DNA of 22,197 nucleotides from Acidobacteriota bacterium. Its GTDB lineage: Bacteria; Acidobacteriota; Terriglobia; Terriglobales; Acidobacteriaceae. The stretch covers positions 1 through 22,197 of the forward strand of contig JAJXZK010000255.1 in NCBI GenBank assembly GCA_021780095.1, written 5' to 3'. This document shows positions 15,347 through 22,197 of the stretch, piece by piece (position 1 is the first letter of the stretch; each line of letters starts with the position of its first letter). Position numbers and translations under genes: made by a program. The notes beneath the pieces are model-generated. The model saw nothing but the letters and a program-made list of their open reading frames with translations. It was not told where the DNA came from and searched no databases.

Positions 15347-16867
15347 ATGAGTTTGCAGAAACCCCGCGTCCGCTTTGCTCCTTCGCCGACTGGTCAGCTC
15401 CACGTCGGCAACGCCCGCACCGCGCTCTACAACTGGCTGTTTGCCCGCCGCTTTGGTGGAGATTTTTTGCTGCGGATCGAAGACACCGACATCGAGCGCA
15501 GCGAGGCGCGCTATGAGGCGCAGCTACTGGACGATCTGCGATGGCTGGGTTTGGATTGGGATGAAGGCCCGGAAGCCCGCAACGGCGATGGTCCGTATGG
15601 GCCCTACCGGCAGTCGGAGCGGCTCGAGATTTATCGCGAGCATACGGATCGCCTACTGGGTGAAGGTCGCGCCTACCGCTGTTTCTGTTCGGCCGACCAG
15701 TTGGATCGTGAACGCGAACAGGCCATTGCGGCGCATCTCCCGCAGGTGTATTCCGGTCGCTGTCGCAATATTTCGCCGGACGACAGCGTCCCTCGCGCAG
15801 CCGCGGGTGAACCTTTTGCGGTGCGCCTGAAAATTGGACCCGACCCAATTGCATTTCACGACATCGTCCGCGGTGCGGTGGAATTTGCCGCAGACGCTGT
15901 TTCCGACCCCATCCTGGTTCGTTCGTCAGGCATGCCGGTCTACAACTACGTTGTCACCATCGATGATGCGCTGATGAAGGTCACTCACGTGATTCGTGGC
16001 GACGATCATCTTTCCAACACGCCAAAACAGGTCGCTATTTATCAGGCGTTCGGTTGGCCAGTGCCGGAATTCGCGCATCTTTCCACCATCCTTGGGCCAG
16101 ATAAAACGCGCCTTTCGAAACGTCATGGCGCGACTTCGATCGCCACTTTTCGAGAGATGGGTGTGCTGCCGGAAGCGCTGACAAATTATCTTGCGTTGCT
16201 CGGCTGGGGTGCGGAGGGTGGTACCCGCGAAACCTTCAGCATGTCCGAACTGGCCGCGGAATTTACGCTGGAGCGGGTCACGCCATCGCCTGCAATTTTC
16301 GATTTCAATAAATTGCATTGGTTGAACCGGCATTATCTGAAGCTTGCGGAACCGGCTCGCGTGCTCCAGCTTTCGCGGCCGTATTTTGTCGCGCAACATT
16401 GGCTGCCTGACGCAAGCACACCTGAACTCCACGGATGGTTGCTGCAACTGCTGGCGCTGTTTGTACCCGCCGTCGATCAACTGGATCAACTGACGGAGAA
16501 GACGCGCTTCATTTTTGCCGTGGATCCGGCGGCAGCGCTAGCGAATGAAGAAAACGCAGCGGTCTTTGCGAGCCCATCCGTACGCGCGGTCCTCGAAGCA
16601 TTTGCCGCGCGAGTCGCCGTGCTTCCGGCGCCGATCACGGCGGAGGCGTTCAAGGCCGCGATGAACGAAGTGAAGACTGCCACGGGAGTGAAAGGGAAGG
16701 ATCTTTTCCACCCAGTACGGATCGCGATCACCGGGGCTCACTCCGGTCCGGAATTCGACAAGTTGGTGCCGTTGATCGAAGCCGGACATGCGCTGACGTT
16801 GCCGACTCGAATTTTGAATGTGCAACAGCGGGTCGAAGGGCTTCTCGCGGCGCTTCAACCTGCCTGA
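15347..16867 (+). CDS. gltX: Glutamyl-tRNA synthetase
   Basis: Attaches glutamate to tRNA-Glu (and possibly tRNA-Gln in organisms that use transamidation), a class I synthetase in the cytosol. The protein has 506 residues. Seen are [15 protein letters not shown] with the HIGH-type motif HVGN (19-22), the [10 protein letters not shown] region, the KMSKS-type loop KTRLSKRHG (253-261), and a putative zinc site with Cys112, Cys114 and Cys139. [14 protein letters not shown] (216-229) is typical. The C-terminal anticodon-binding half is complete. The ATG 15347 gives the normal N-terminus and follows CAGGA; an earlier in-frame start would add 26 residues. The next gene starts 40 bases after the stop and is probably cotranscribed. 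Confidence 0.96.
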   Translation: MSLQKPRVRFAPSPTGQLHVGNARTALYNWLFARRFGGDFLLRIEDTDIERSEARYEAQLLDDLRWLGLDWDEGPEARNGDGPYGPYRQSERLEIYREHTDRLLGEGRAYRCFCSADQLDREREQAIAAHLPQVYSGRCRNISPDDSVPRAAAGEPFAVRLKIGPDPIAFHDIVRGAVEFAADAVSDPILVRSSGMPVYNYVVTIDDALMKVTHVIRGDDHLSNTPKQVAIYQAFGWPVPEFAHLSTILGPDKTRLSKRHGATSIATFREMGVLPEALTNYLALLGWGAEGGTRETFSMSELAAEFTLERVTPSPAIFDFNKLHWLNRHYLKLAEPARVLQLSRPYFVAQHWLPDASTPELHGWLLQLLALFVPAVDQLDQLTEKTRFIFAVDPAAALANEENAAVFASPSVRAVLEAFAARVAVLPAPITAEAFKAAMNEVKTATGVKGKDLFHPVRIAITGAHSGPEFDKLVPLIEAGHALTLPTRILNVQQRVEGLLAALQPA

Positions 16868-16907
16868 AATTTACATTGCTACAATTTCGCCCGAAGGAGG
16901 TCCGCGA

Positions 16908-17594
16908 GTGCAACCTAAGAAGACGCTGTTGAGCTGGAGTGGCGGCAAGGACAGCGCGTGGGCTCTGCATACGCTGCGCCAGGATCCTGCCTATCAAGTG
17001 GCCGCATTACTCACCACGGTGAACGAAACGTTCAACCGCGTCGCCATTCATGGCTTTCGCGAGGAATTGCTGGATTTGCAGGCGGCGTCCGTCGGATTGG
17101 CAATCTGGAAAATTCCGTTGTCCTACCCATCTTCCAACGACGAGTATGAATCTCGCATGCGGGCTGTTTGCGTGCGGGCGGTACAGGAAGGATTTGAAGC
17201 GGTCGCGTTTGGCGACTTATTTCTGGAAGACATTCGTGCCTACCGCATCGAACACCTTGCCGATACCGGGCTTGAGCCGGTGTTCCCTATCTGGGGAATT
17301 CCCACCGATCAACTGGCGCGAACCATGGTTGCCGCAGGACTGCGAGCTCGCATCACCTGCCTTGACCCGCGTCGATTGTCCTCTTCATTTTGCGGACGCA
17401 TTTTCGATACGGGCTTTTTGACCGATTTGCCTGCCTCGGTTGATCCATGCGGGGAGCGCGGCGAGTTTCACAGCTTCGCTTATGCAGGACCGATGTTCTC
17501 GCAGCCGATTGATGTGGAGCACACGCACAACGTAGAACGGGAAGGATTTGTGTACGGGGATCTTGTGCTGACTGGTACCGCGACTGTGCAATAA
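16908..17594 (+). CDS. Dph6-like PP-loop ATPase (DUF71 family)
   Basis: An ATP-using amide-forming enzyme fold of the diphthine-ammonia ligase (Dph6/DUF71) family. Bacteria have no diphthamide, so its substrate here is unknown. The 228-residue protein has the PP-loop LLSWSGGKDSAWAL (7-20), then IHGFREELL, the conserved FGDLFLEDIRAYR (101-113), PVFPIWGIPTD, and the C-terminal DPCGERGEFHSF (179-190) with its conserved Cys and Glu. The start is a GTG at 16908, directly behind GAAGGAGGT at 16893-16901, a very strong ribosome binding site that decides it over an upstream ATG. It sits in a run gltX, this gene, then a cystathionine-type enzyme, all on one strand with short gaps. The family call is firm; the function is not. 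Confidence 0.85.
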   Translation: MQPKKTLLSWSGGKDSAWALHTLRQDPAYQVAALLTTVNETFNRVAIHGFREELLDLQAASVGLAIWKIPLSYPSSNDEYESRMRAVCVRAVQEGFEAVAFGDLFLEDIRAYRIEHLADTGLEPVFPIWGIPTDQLARTMVAAGLRARITCLDPRRLSSSFCGRIFDTGFLTDLPASVDPCGERGEFHSFAYAGPMFSQPIDVEHTHNVEREGFVYGDLVLTGTATVQ

Positions 17595-17632
17595 AGTTTG
17601 TGCTCGGATCACTACCCTTCGAGGAAGAAACG

Positions 17633-18757
17633 ATGAAATATACCACTCGACTGGTTCGGGTTGGATTGCCTGAACCACCAGAAAAAGTAGCGGCTGGCGA
17701 CCCGATTCATCCCGGTCCGATTTTCGCTTCCGCATACGCCACGCCGGGCGATCCTGCTGAGTCCGCTTATACCTATGCTCGATTCCACAATCCGACCTGG
17801 GGCGAGCTGGAACGGGCGCTGGGAACATTGGAAGGCGGCATCGCGCGCATCTTTCCTTCGGGTATGGCTGCGGTGATGGCCGTGTTTGCCGCTGTGCTTC
17901 GACCCGGCGACACGATTGTGCTGCCGTCCGATTGTTACTACACCACGCGCATTTTGACGCGGGAATTTCTGGCTTCCTTCGGCATCACTGCGCGACTGGC
18001 TCCAACCGCAGGCAATGCCCAAGCAAGGCTGCTCGAGGGAGCGAAGCTGCTGTGGCTGGAAACGCCTTCCAATCCCTCCATGGATATCTGCGACATTCGC
18101 ATGTTGGCGGAGGCGGCGCACAAAGCCGGTGCGCTGGTTGCTGTGGACAACACCACGCCAACCGGGCTCGGCCAGCAGCCCTTGTTGTTTGGAGCCGATA
18201 TTTCCGTTGCGTCAGACACAAAATCTTTATGCGGCCACAGTGATCTTTTACTTGGCCATGTAGCCGTGAGTGACCCAGAACTGAATGCCAAAGTTGATCG
18301 CTGGCGAACTCTTTCCGGCTCCGTTGTGGGACCGATGGAGGCATGGCTGGCGCTCCGGTCGCTCGCGACCCTTCCGTTGCGTCTGGAGAAACAATCCCAG
18401 AATGCCCAGGGCATTGCGGAGTTTCTGGAGAGCCATAAATTGGTTAAGTCGGTGAGCTATCCGGGGCTGAATTCCCATCGCGCGCACGGTTTGGCACGCA
18501 CGCAAATGCGCTTTTTCGGGCCCGTGGTCAGCTTCGATCTGGTACATCGGTCGACTGCGGAACGGTTTCTGAAAGCGTCGAATCTACTGGTGGAAGCCAC
18601 CAGCTTTGGAGGCATAGTTTCTTCTGCTGAGCGTCGGGCGCGATGGGGTCATGATGCTGTTTCTGAAGGATTTATCCGCCTGAGTGCAGGCTGCGAAGAT
18701 CTCGAGGACCTGCGCGCCGACTTAGACCAGGCCTTGGCCGCCAGCGCTGAGAATTGA
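17633..18757 (+). CDS. Cystathionine gamma-synthase/lyase family PLP enzyme
   Basis: A Cys/Met-metabolism PLP-dependent enzyme of the trans-sulfuration group: cystathionine gamma-synthase, gamma- or beta-lyase, or O-acylhomoserine sulfhydrylase. The sequence alone does not decide which. At 374 residues it has YTYARFHNPTWGELE (46-60; the YxRxxNPT phosphate-binding motif), FPSGMAA (74-80), SDCYY (99-103), LETPSNPS, VDNTT, and the Schiff-base lysine K197 in ASDTKSLCGHSD. The SSAERRARWG part near residue 325-335 corresponds to the C-terminal substrate loop. The ATG 17633 follows GAGGAAG closely, as expected. It comes 38 bases after the Dph6-like gene. The neighbours do not reveal a methionine operon; regulation is not visible apart from the palindrome after the stop. 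Confidence 0.88.
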   Translation: MKYTTRLVRVGLPEPPEKVAAGDPIHPGPIFASAYATPGDPAESAYTYARFHNPTWGELERALGTLEGGIARIFPSGMAAVMAVFAAVLRPGDTIVLPSDCYYTTRILTREFLASFGITARLAPTAGNAQARLLEGAKLLWLETPSNPSMDICDIRMLAEAAHKAGALVAVDNTTPTGLGQQPLLFGADISVASDTKSLCGHSDLLLGHVAVSDPELNAKVDRWRTLSGSVVGPMEAWLALRSLATLPLRLEKQSQNAQGIAEFLESHKLVKSVSYPGLNSHRAHGLARTQMRFFGPVVSFDLVHRSTAERFLKASNLLVEATSFGGIVSSAERRARWGHDAVSEGFIRLSAGCEDLEDLRADLDQALAASAEN

Positions 18758-18767
18758 TCGAGAATTT

Positions 18768-18779
18768 CAGCATATGCTG
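18768..18779. promoter_or_regulatory. Perfect 12-base palindrome, candidate operator
   Basis: CAGCATATGCTG is its own reverse complement. It sits 10 bases after the cystathionine-type gene and 30 bases before the next start. The flanks extend the symmetry imperfectly (ATCGAGAAT on the left, ATTCGAT on the right). No T-run follows, so an operator for a dimeric regulator of the downstream gene fits better than a terminator. The assignment is inference. Confidence 0.35.
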
Positions 18780-18809
18780 CATTCGATTCATCCTAGCAAT
18801 TGAGTTCCG

Positions 18810-19403
18810 ATGACCCTTGGAAAACTCCACCGCCACGAAACAACGTTTCCCCACGATTGGCAGGTTGAGATCCTGGAGACGCCGCCTCTGTTTGCGCTTG
18901 CACGGCACTACATCTATCCGCAAGCGGTCGAGGAAGTGGAGCGCGGAGCACTGCAGATTTACTTTCGATCCCGGCCGGAGGCGGAGACGGCGATGGCGAC
19001 ATTTGCCCTGGGATTTGCCGACCCATCGCTGCCGCACGGCGTCTGGAGCTGTCCGAATCCACGCGAGCTTTGCGCCATTGCGGGAGGATACGCCTACGTG
19101 GTCGACGTCGATCGCCCGGACAAATGGACGCAGATCCCGTACCGCCCTGTCACATGGGTCGGTGCGGCACCCGAACGGAAGCTGCTCTTGTTTGCCAGCT
19201 TTCATCGGCTGTGGGCATTGGGCGTGAAAGGAAAAGCCTGGGAAACGCGTCGTTTATCGTGGGAAGGGTTGCGTCTGACTGGAATCGATGGCAAGTATTT
19301 GCATGGATTGGGGTGGGATCTGGAAACCGACGTGGAGGTTCCATTCGCGGTGGATCTGTCGACAGGCGACCACACTGGGGGCACGGGTGGAGCGGCTGAG
19401 TGA
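18810..19403 (+). CDS. Conserved-looking protein of unknown function
   Basis: A 197-residue protein I do not recognise. It lacks a signal peptide and membrane segments, so it is probably cytosolic. It is rich in Trp and aromatic residues in short strand-like repeats, for example LLLFASFHRLWALG and GKYLHGLGWD. This has the look of beta-sheet blades, as in propeller-type proteins, without any motif that would name a fold. The C-terminus (DLSTGDHTGGTGG) is Gly/Thr-rich and probably disordered. The ATG at 18810 has a weak ribosome binding site. It may follow the cystathionine-type gene 52 bases upstream, but a 12-base palindrome lies between. It ends at the convergent terminator. Confidence 0.75.
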   Translation: MTLGKLHRHETTFPHDWQVEILETPPLFALARHYIYPQAVEEVERGALQIYFRSRPEAETAMATFALGFADPSLPHGVWSCPNPRELCAIAGGYAYVVDVDRPDKWTQIPYRPVTWVGAAPERKLLLFASFHRLWALGVKGKAWETRRLSWEGLRLTGIDGKYLHGLGWDLETDVEVPFAVDLSTGDHTGGTGGAAE

Positions 19404-19410
19404 GCGGCCG

Positions 19411-19452
19411 AAACAGAAAAATGGCCTGAGCAAGAAACCGCTCAGGCCATTT
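19411..19452. terminator. Strong convergent hairpin terminator
   Basis: A perfect 13-bp stem (19419-19431 with 19440-19452; core GGCCTGAGC) closes an 8-base loop (AAGAAACC). It lies between the stop codons of two convergent genes. On the minus strand TTTTT is followed by CTGTTT, a fair U-tract that serves the gene starting at 20173. On the plus strand only TTT follows, so termination is weaker there, though the stem itself is long. Confidence 0.85.
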
Positions 19453-19465
19453 GAGAAAAGGAAGG

Positions 19466-20173
19466 CTACTGGCCCGCGACAACCAACGGTTGGAGCGAGG
19501 CGCGAGCCTCATTGGCCAGCGAGGCGCGGTAGTTGCTGAAGACCACTTCGCTGCCTTGAGGACCATCCAGAAGCAGTCCAAAGCGGAGGGGCTCCTGCCA
19601 GGCGGTCAGAACTCGGCTGACCGCAGTGTTCCCCAAGGAATGCCAGGCGCTATCGCCCTGATGACGCCAGAAGAAACGTACATCCTGTGCGCCGCCTCCG
19701 GAAACACGAAACTCAAACTGAGAATTGGTGTTGACAGGTTGGCGAGCTAACACTCTGGCGGAATTGGGCTCAAGCTGCCAGAGGACGATGCTGCCGTCTC
19801 CCAGGCCGATCACAACCGCGTGGTTCGCATCGCCGACCAGGCCCAGGCCGGAAATGGAAGATGTACTTTTGGGTGCGCGGGTTAGTTCAACCTCTGCGGC
19901 TGTGCCGGAAGCGTCGGCATCGCGACTGAGCAGCACAGTGCTATGCTCGCGTGACTTGATGCGAACCTGGTCGCCCTTGAAGTGGAGCTTGGGGCTCTGA
20001 CCCGGGAACGAATACCATCCGGCCTGCGTCGAGCCGTCGAAGACGATGGACTGGACATGACCCGTGGACCAGCCGCGAGCCAGTTGGGCCGACGCCTGGG
20101 TGGCAGTGATGGAAACAGCACAAAGAAGCGGAACCGCAGAAAAAATCATACCGCGCAAAAAATTAGTTTTCAT
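19466..20173 (-). CDS. Secreted protein of unknown function
   Basis: A 235-residue exported protein. A signal peptide spans about residues 1-29: basic MKTNFLRG, a hydrophobic core, and ASAQ with predicted cleavage after Ala29. The mature part is rich in Ser, Gly and Val with alternating hydrophobic residues, suggesting beta sandwiches like concanavalin-type (laminin G/DUF1349-like) domains. The ending VVFSNYRA resembles such folds. No catalytic motif is evident. The start has GAGGA about nine bases upstream, a good ribosome binding site. It stands 188 bases after rsmD on the same strand, with a dyad-rich gap between them, and has its own terminator at 19411-19452. It could bind a carbohydrate or protein outside the cell; that is a guess from the fold impression only. 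Confidence 0.7.
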   Translation of the reverse strand: MKTNFLRGMIFSAVPLLCAVSITATQASAQLARGWSTGHVQSIVFDGSTQAGWYSFPGQSPKLHFKGDQVRIKSREHSTVLLSRDADASGTAAEVELTRAPKSTSSISGLGLVGDANHAVVIGLGDGSIVLWQLEPNSARVLARQPVNTNSQFEFRVSGGGAQDVRFFWRHQGDSAWHSLGNTAVSRVLTAWQEPLRFGLLLDGPQGSEVVFSNYRASLANEARASLQPLVVAGQ

Positions 20174-20201
20174 TTCATCAATCCTCGTCTACTAGCCTCG
20201 A

Positions 20202-20306
20202 CCAACGTTTCGCTTCGTTGGAGTGAACCTAAGGTAGCGGGCTACCTACACCATAACAAGGAATACAGTCACCGCACTTTAGTTATGTCCGGGTAACCCG
20301 GGTAAC
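20202..20306 (-). promoter_or_regulatory. Dyad-rich leader of the secreted-protein gene
   Basis: In the 188 bases between rsmD and the secreted-protein gene there are three symmetric elements. CCAACG and CGTTGG (20202-20207 and 20216-20221) enclose 8 bases. AGGTAGC, GG, GCTACCT at 20232-20247 is a perfect 7-bp dyad. CCGGGTAAC is repeated twice in tandem at 20289-20306, the units containing the palindrome ACCCGGGT. They could be regulator sites or a structured leader. None has a terminal T-run. Confidence 0.35.
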
Positions 20307-20361
20307 TTACAGGGTTCCAAAATGAAAACACACCGTTCGCACGAAAGTCCTTTATTCGCTG

Positions 20362-20937
20362 TCAGCAGCGGCTTGCGATGCCGTTTCTGCAACGAAAGAA
20401 GGTTAGAACTGCTTCGCCTTGTTCAACCCTGCGGTAGGGGTGCAGCTGAATGTTCAGTTTTGGCAGGGAGAAGCGTCGAGAATGCTCCACGACCACAATG
20501 GCATCTGCGCGAAGAATGGAGTGCTCTGCCAGAAACTTGAGGACTACCTCATACGCTAGCTGGTCTTTGTAGGGTGGGTCAAGAAATATCAGATCCAGGA
20601 GGATTTCATGCTTCAATAGTCGCCGCAGCAGAGCCATGGCGCCTGCGGGCTCCACCACGGCCTGATCTCCGATTTCCAGCCGGGCGAGGTTTTGGCGCAA
20701 GGTCTGTAATGGGATTTTGGCATTCTCCGCAAAGTAGACCTGCCGAGCCCCGCGGCTGACGGCTTCAATTCCAACTGCGCCGGTGCCGGCAAATAAGTCG
20801 GCAAAGACGGTGTCGTGAATGCGGGGAGCGATGATGTTGAACAGGGTTTCTCGCAGCCGATCGCTGGTTGGGCGAGTGTCCCTGCCTCTTGGGGAGGCAA
20901 GCGGCTGCGACCGGTATTTGCCAGAGATCACGCGCAT
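20362..20937 (-). CDS. rsmD: 16S rRNA (guanine-966-N2) methyltransferase
   Basis: Methylates guanine 966 of 16S rRNA in the 30S subunit using S-adenosylmethionine. The 191-residue protein begins MRVISGKYRS, the family's usual start. It continues with RPTSDRLRE (22-30), the SAM-binding FADLFAGTGAVGIEA (45-59) and the catalytic DPPY (120-123). I choose the ATG 20937 because it gives that N-terminus; a frame opening at 20985 would add 16 residues with no homology. The ribosome binding site is weak. The gene is divergent from the M50/CBS gene, 138 bases away. The family often sits before coaD, which is not seen here. Confidence 0.93.
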   Translation of the reverse strand: MRVISGKYRSQPLASPRGRDTRPTSDRLRETLFNIIAPRIHDTVFADLFAGTGAVGIEAVSRGARQVYFAENAKIPLQTLRQNLARLEIGDQAVVEPAGAMALLRRLLKHEILLDLIFLDPPYKDQLAYEVVLKFLAEHSILRADAIVVVEHSRRFSLPKLNIQLHPYRRVEQGEAVLTFFRCRNGIASRC

Positions 20938-21075
20938 GAATTCAGTATCATCGTTGCTTTCGATCTCTTCGAGACAAATATTCACCCTGATCCGTAGTGC
21001 TTTTCGTGACCCTCGGCCCGTTCATGCGGAGGAAGGTATAGGCAACTCCATCTACAATACTGGAGAGGGTTCGAC

Positions 21076-22185
21076 ATGCGCGGTTGGTCCATCCCGATGG
21101 GGCGTTTGCTGGGCGTGGAGATTCGCCTGCATTTTTTCTTCGCGCTGTTGCTGGGTGTTTCCCTTCTTTATACGGGGATGAGTGGCATGGCCGCGATTCG
21201 GGGCGTCTCGCTGTGGCTACTGCTGCTGGGTATTGTTGGATTGCGGGAAGTTGCCCGCGCCATTGTCTGCGCGTACTACGGGTTGGAAATGCGCAGCCTG
21301 TTGCTGCTGCCGATTGGAGGTTTGCCCTCCTACGCGACGCCGGAATCGGCGGAGCAGGCATCGGAAGGGAGCGCCCAACTCGTATTGGCGATGGCCGGCC
21401 CGATCACAAATTCCGTGGCGGCTTTTGTTTTGCTGGGTTTTATCGTGGCGGTTTCGCCGAGTGTCTCCATGATGGCGAAACCGTGGGTCAGCGCCCAGCA
21501 CCTACTGCGTAGTGCGTTCTGGCTGAACATTTTCCTGGCGGTCGTCAACTTACTGCCGGCCTACCCGTTGGATGCCGGCAGGTTGGTGCGCGGCAATTTC
21601 TCGCGGGCCCAGGGAGCGTTGAAGGGGACTCGTGCGGCGTCTGGAATCGGCCAGGTCATCGCCCTGGCATTATTTGTCGCTGGCGTGATTCTGCAAAGTC
21701 CTTGGCTGCTGCTGGCGGGCTTTTTCATTTTTGTGGGGGCGCAACTGGAGGATCAGGGATTGGTCTTTCAGTCCGTCGTGGATACGGTGCGGATGCGCGA
21801 CATTATGCTGATGGATTTTGCCTGCCTCTCCGCCTCGGACACCCTGGAGGACGCCGTCTACAAATCCATCCATAACCTGCAGGATGATTTTCCGGTGGTG
21901 CGCGGTGGGCTGCTGGTGGGTGTGGTTTCGCGACAGCGGATTGTGGAGACGCTGCAGATGGATGGCAACGGCTACGTACAGTCGATCATGTCGCGCGGAT
22001 TCCAGGTGGCGCAGCCGGACGATTCCCTGGGAGTCACCTTTCGCCGCATCAATGCGGGGCGCGGGCTTTCACTGGTTCCAGTTTTGGATGGAGAACGGAT
22101 TGTTGGCATCGTGACGCTGCAGAACCTGATGCACAGCATGGGACTGCTGGCGGAAAGCCGAAGACTCCAGCAGCAGTCCAGTTGA
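21076..22185 (+). CDS. Site-2-protease-like (M50) membrane protein with CBS pair, zinc motif lost
   Basis: A 369-residue inner-membrane protein with the layout of an M50 (site-2 protease, Rip3-like) peptidase. Membrane segments lie in 15-65, 100-125, 148-168 and 190-222, followed by two CBS domains (about 239-297 and 300-356) that in relatives bind adenosine nucleotides. The family's HExxH is replaced: residues 57-61 read R-E-V-A-R, so both zinc-binding histidines are Arg while the glutamate stays. The third ligand, Asp166 in NLLPAYPLDAGR, is kept, although the usual GG is AG. The AMAGPITNSVAA stretch (105-116) is normal. It therefore looks like a pseudoprotease. The ATG follows GGAGAGG by about six bases, a good ribosome binding site. 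The stop is 12 bases from the window end. Confidence 0.85.
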   Translation: MRGWSIPMGRLLGVEIRLHFFFALLLGVSLLYTGMSGMAAIRGVSLWLLLLGIVGLREVARAIVCAYYGLEMRSLLLLPIGGLPSYATPESAEQASEGSAQLVLAMAGPITNSVAAFVLLGFIVAVSPSVSMMAKPWVSAQHLLRSAFWLNIFLAVVNLLPAYPLDAGRLVRGNFSRAQGALKGTRAASGIGQVIALALFVAGVILQSPWLLLAGFFIFVGAQLEDQGLVFQSVVDTVRMRDIMLMDFACLSASDTLEDAVYKSIHNLQDDFPVVRGGLLVGVVSRQRIVETLQMDGNGYVQSIMSRGFQVAQPDDSLGVTFRRINAGRGLSLVPVLDGERIVGIVTLQNLMHSMGLLAESRRLQQQSS

Positions 22186-22197
22186 AACGCGGATGGC

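Noticed and set aside
15926..16489. 187-codon minus-strand open frame
   Set aside because: It is antisense to gltX with no motif or ribosome binding site.

Overview
The window reads as a chromosomal segment of a moderately GC-rich Gram-negative-type bacterium, most likely an acidobacterium (Acidobacteriota, Koribacter-like). That placement is an inference from the overall look of the proteins, such as the M23 peptidase N-terminus, the small membrane proteins and the gene mix. No rRNA or marker gene settles it. I see no tRNA, rRNA, CRISPR array, insertion sequence, phage gene or other sign of a mobile region. This is an ordinary, densely packed housekeeping stretch with a few oddities.

Layout. 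Positions 1-2231 are sparse. They hold a small one-pass membrane protein (302-544, minus), a plus-strand intrinsic terminator with structured sequence in front of it but no recognisable gene (about 735-901), and a membrane diguanylate cyclase (990-2231, minus). From 2593 come a secreted cysteine-rich PCYCGC-type protein and ilvE (3236-4177). A UPF0303-family gene follows that is whole except for one in-frame TAA near its start (4211-4720). A type II NADH dehydrogenase (minus) is divergent from a thioredoxin reductase-yggS-yggU operon (6526-8514). Next are a sodium:solute symporter and a cysteine desulfurase-mnmA pair (10080-12422).

An M23 envelope peptidase (minus) is divergent from thiL. The gap between them carries a very strong ribosome binding site followed by an 18-codon reading frame. 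Then come a small two-pass membrane protein (minus), and gltX, a Dph6-like PP-loop ATPase gene and a cystathionine synthase/lyase-family gene in series. Two unrecognised genes converge on a strong hairpin terminator at 19411-19452. The window ends with rsmD (minus) divergent from an M50/CBS membrane protein.

How the genes work together. Several products concern sulfur and tRNA or translation: cysteine desulfurase supplies persulfide to MnmA for 2-thiouridine in tRNA, GltX charges tRNA-Glu (a substrate of that modification in general), RsmD methylates 16S rRNA, and TrxB, the cystathionine enzyme and the PP-loop protein touch thiol or amide chemistry. I regard this as loose co-location, not a dedicated system.

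The most notable single observations are four: the site-2-protease-like protein whose HExxH zinc motif has become R-E-V-A-R while its CBS pair is kept; the single nonsense codon in the UPF0303 gene; the orphan terminator with a candidate small RNA; and the micro-ORF in the thiL leader. I did not find convincing evidence of a wholly new multi-gene system.
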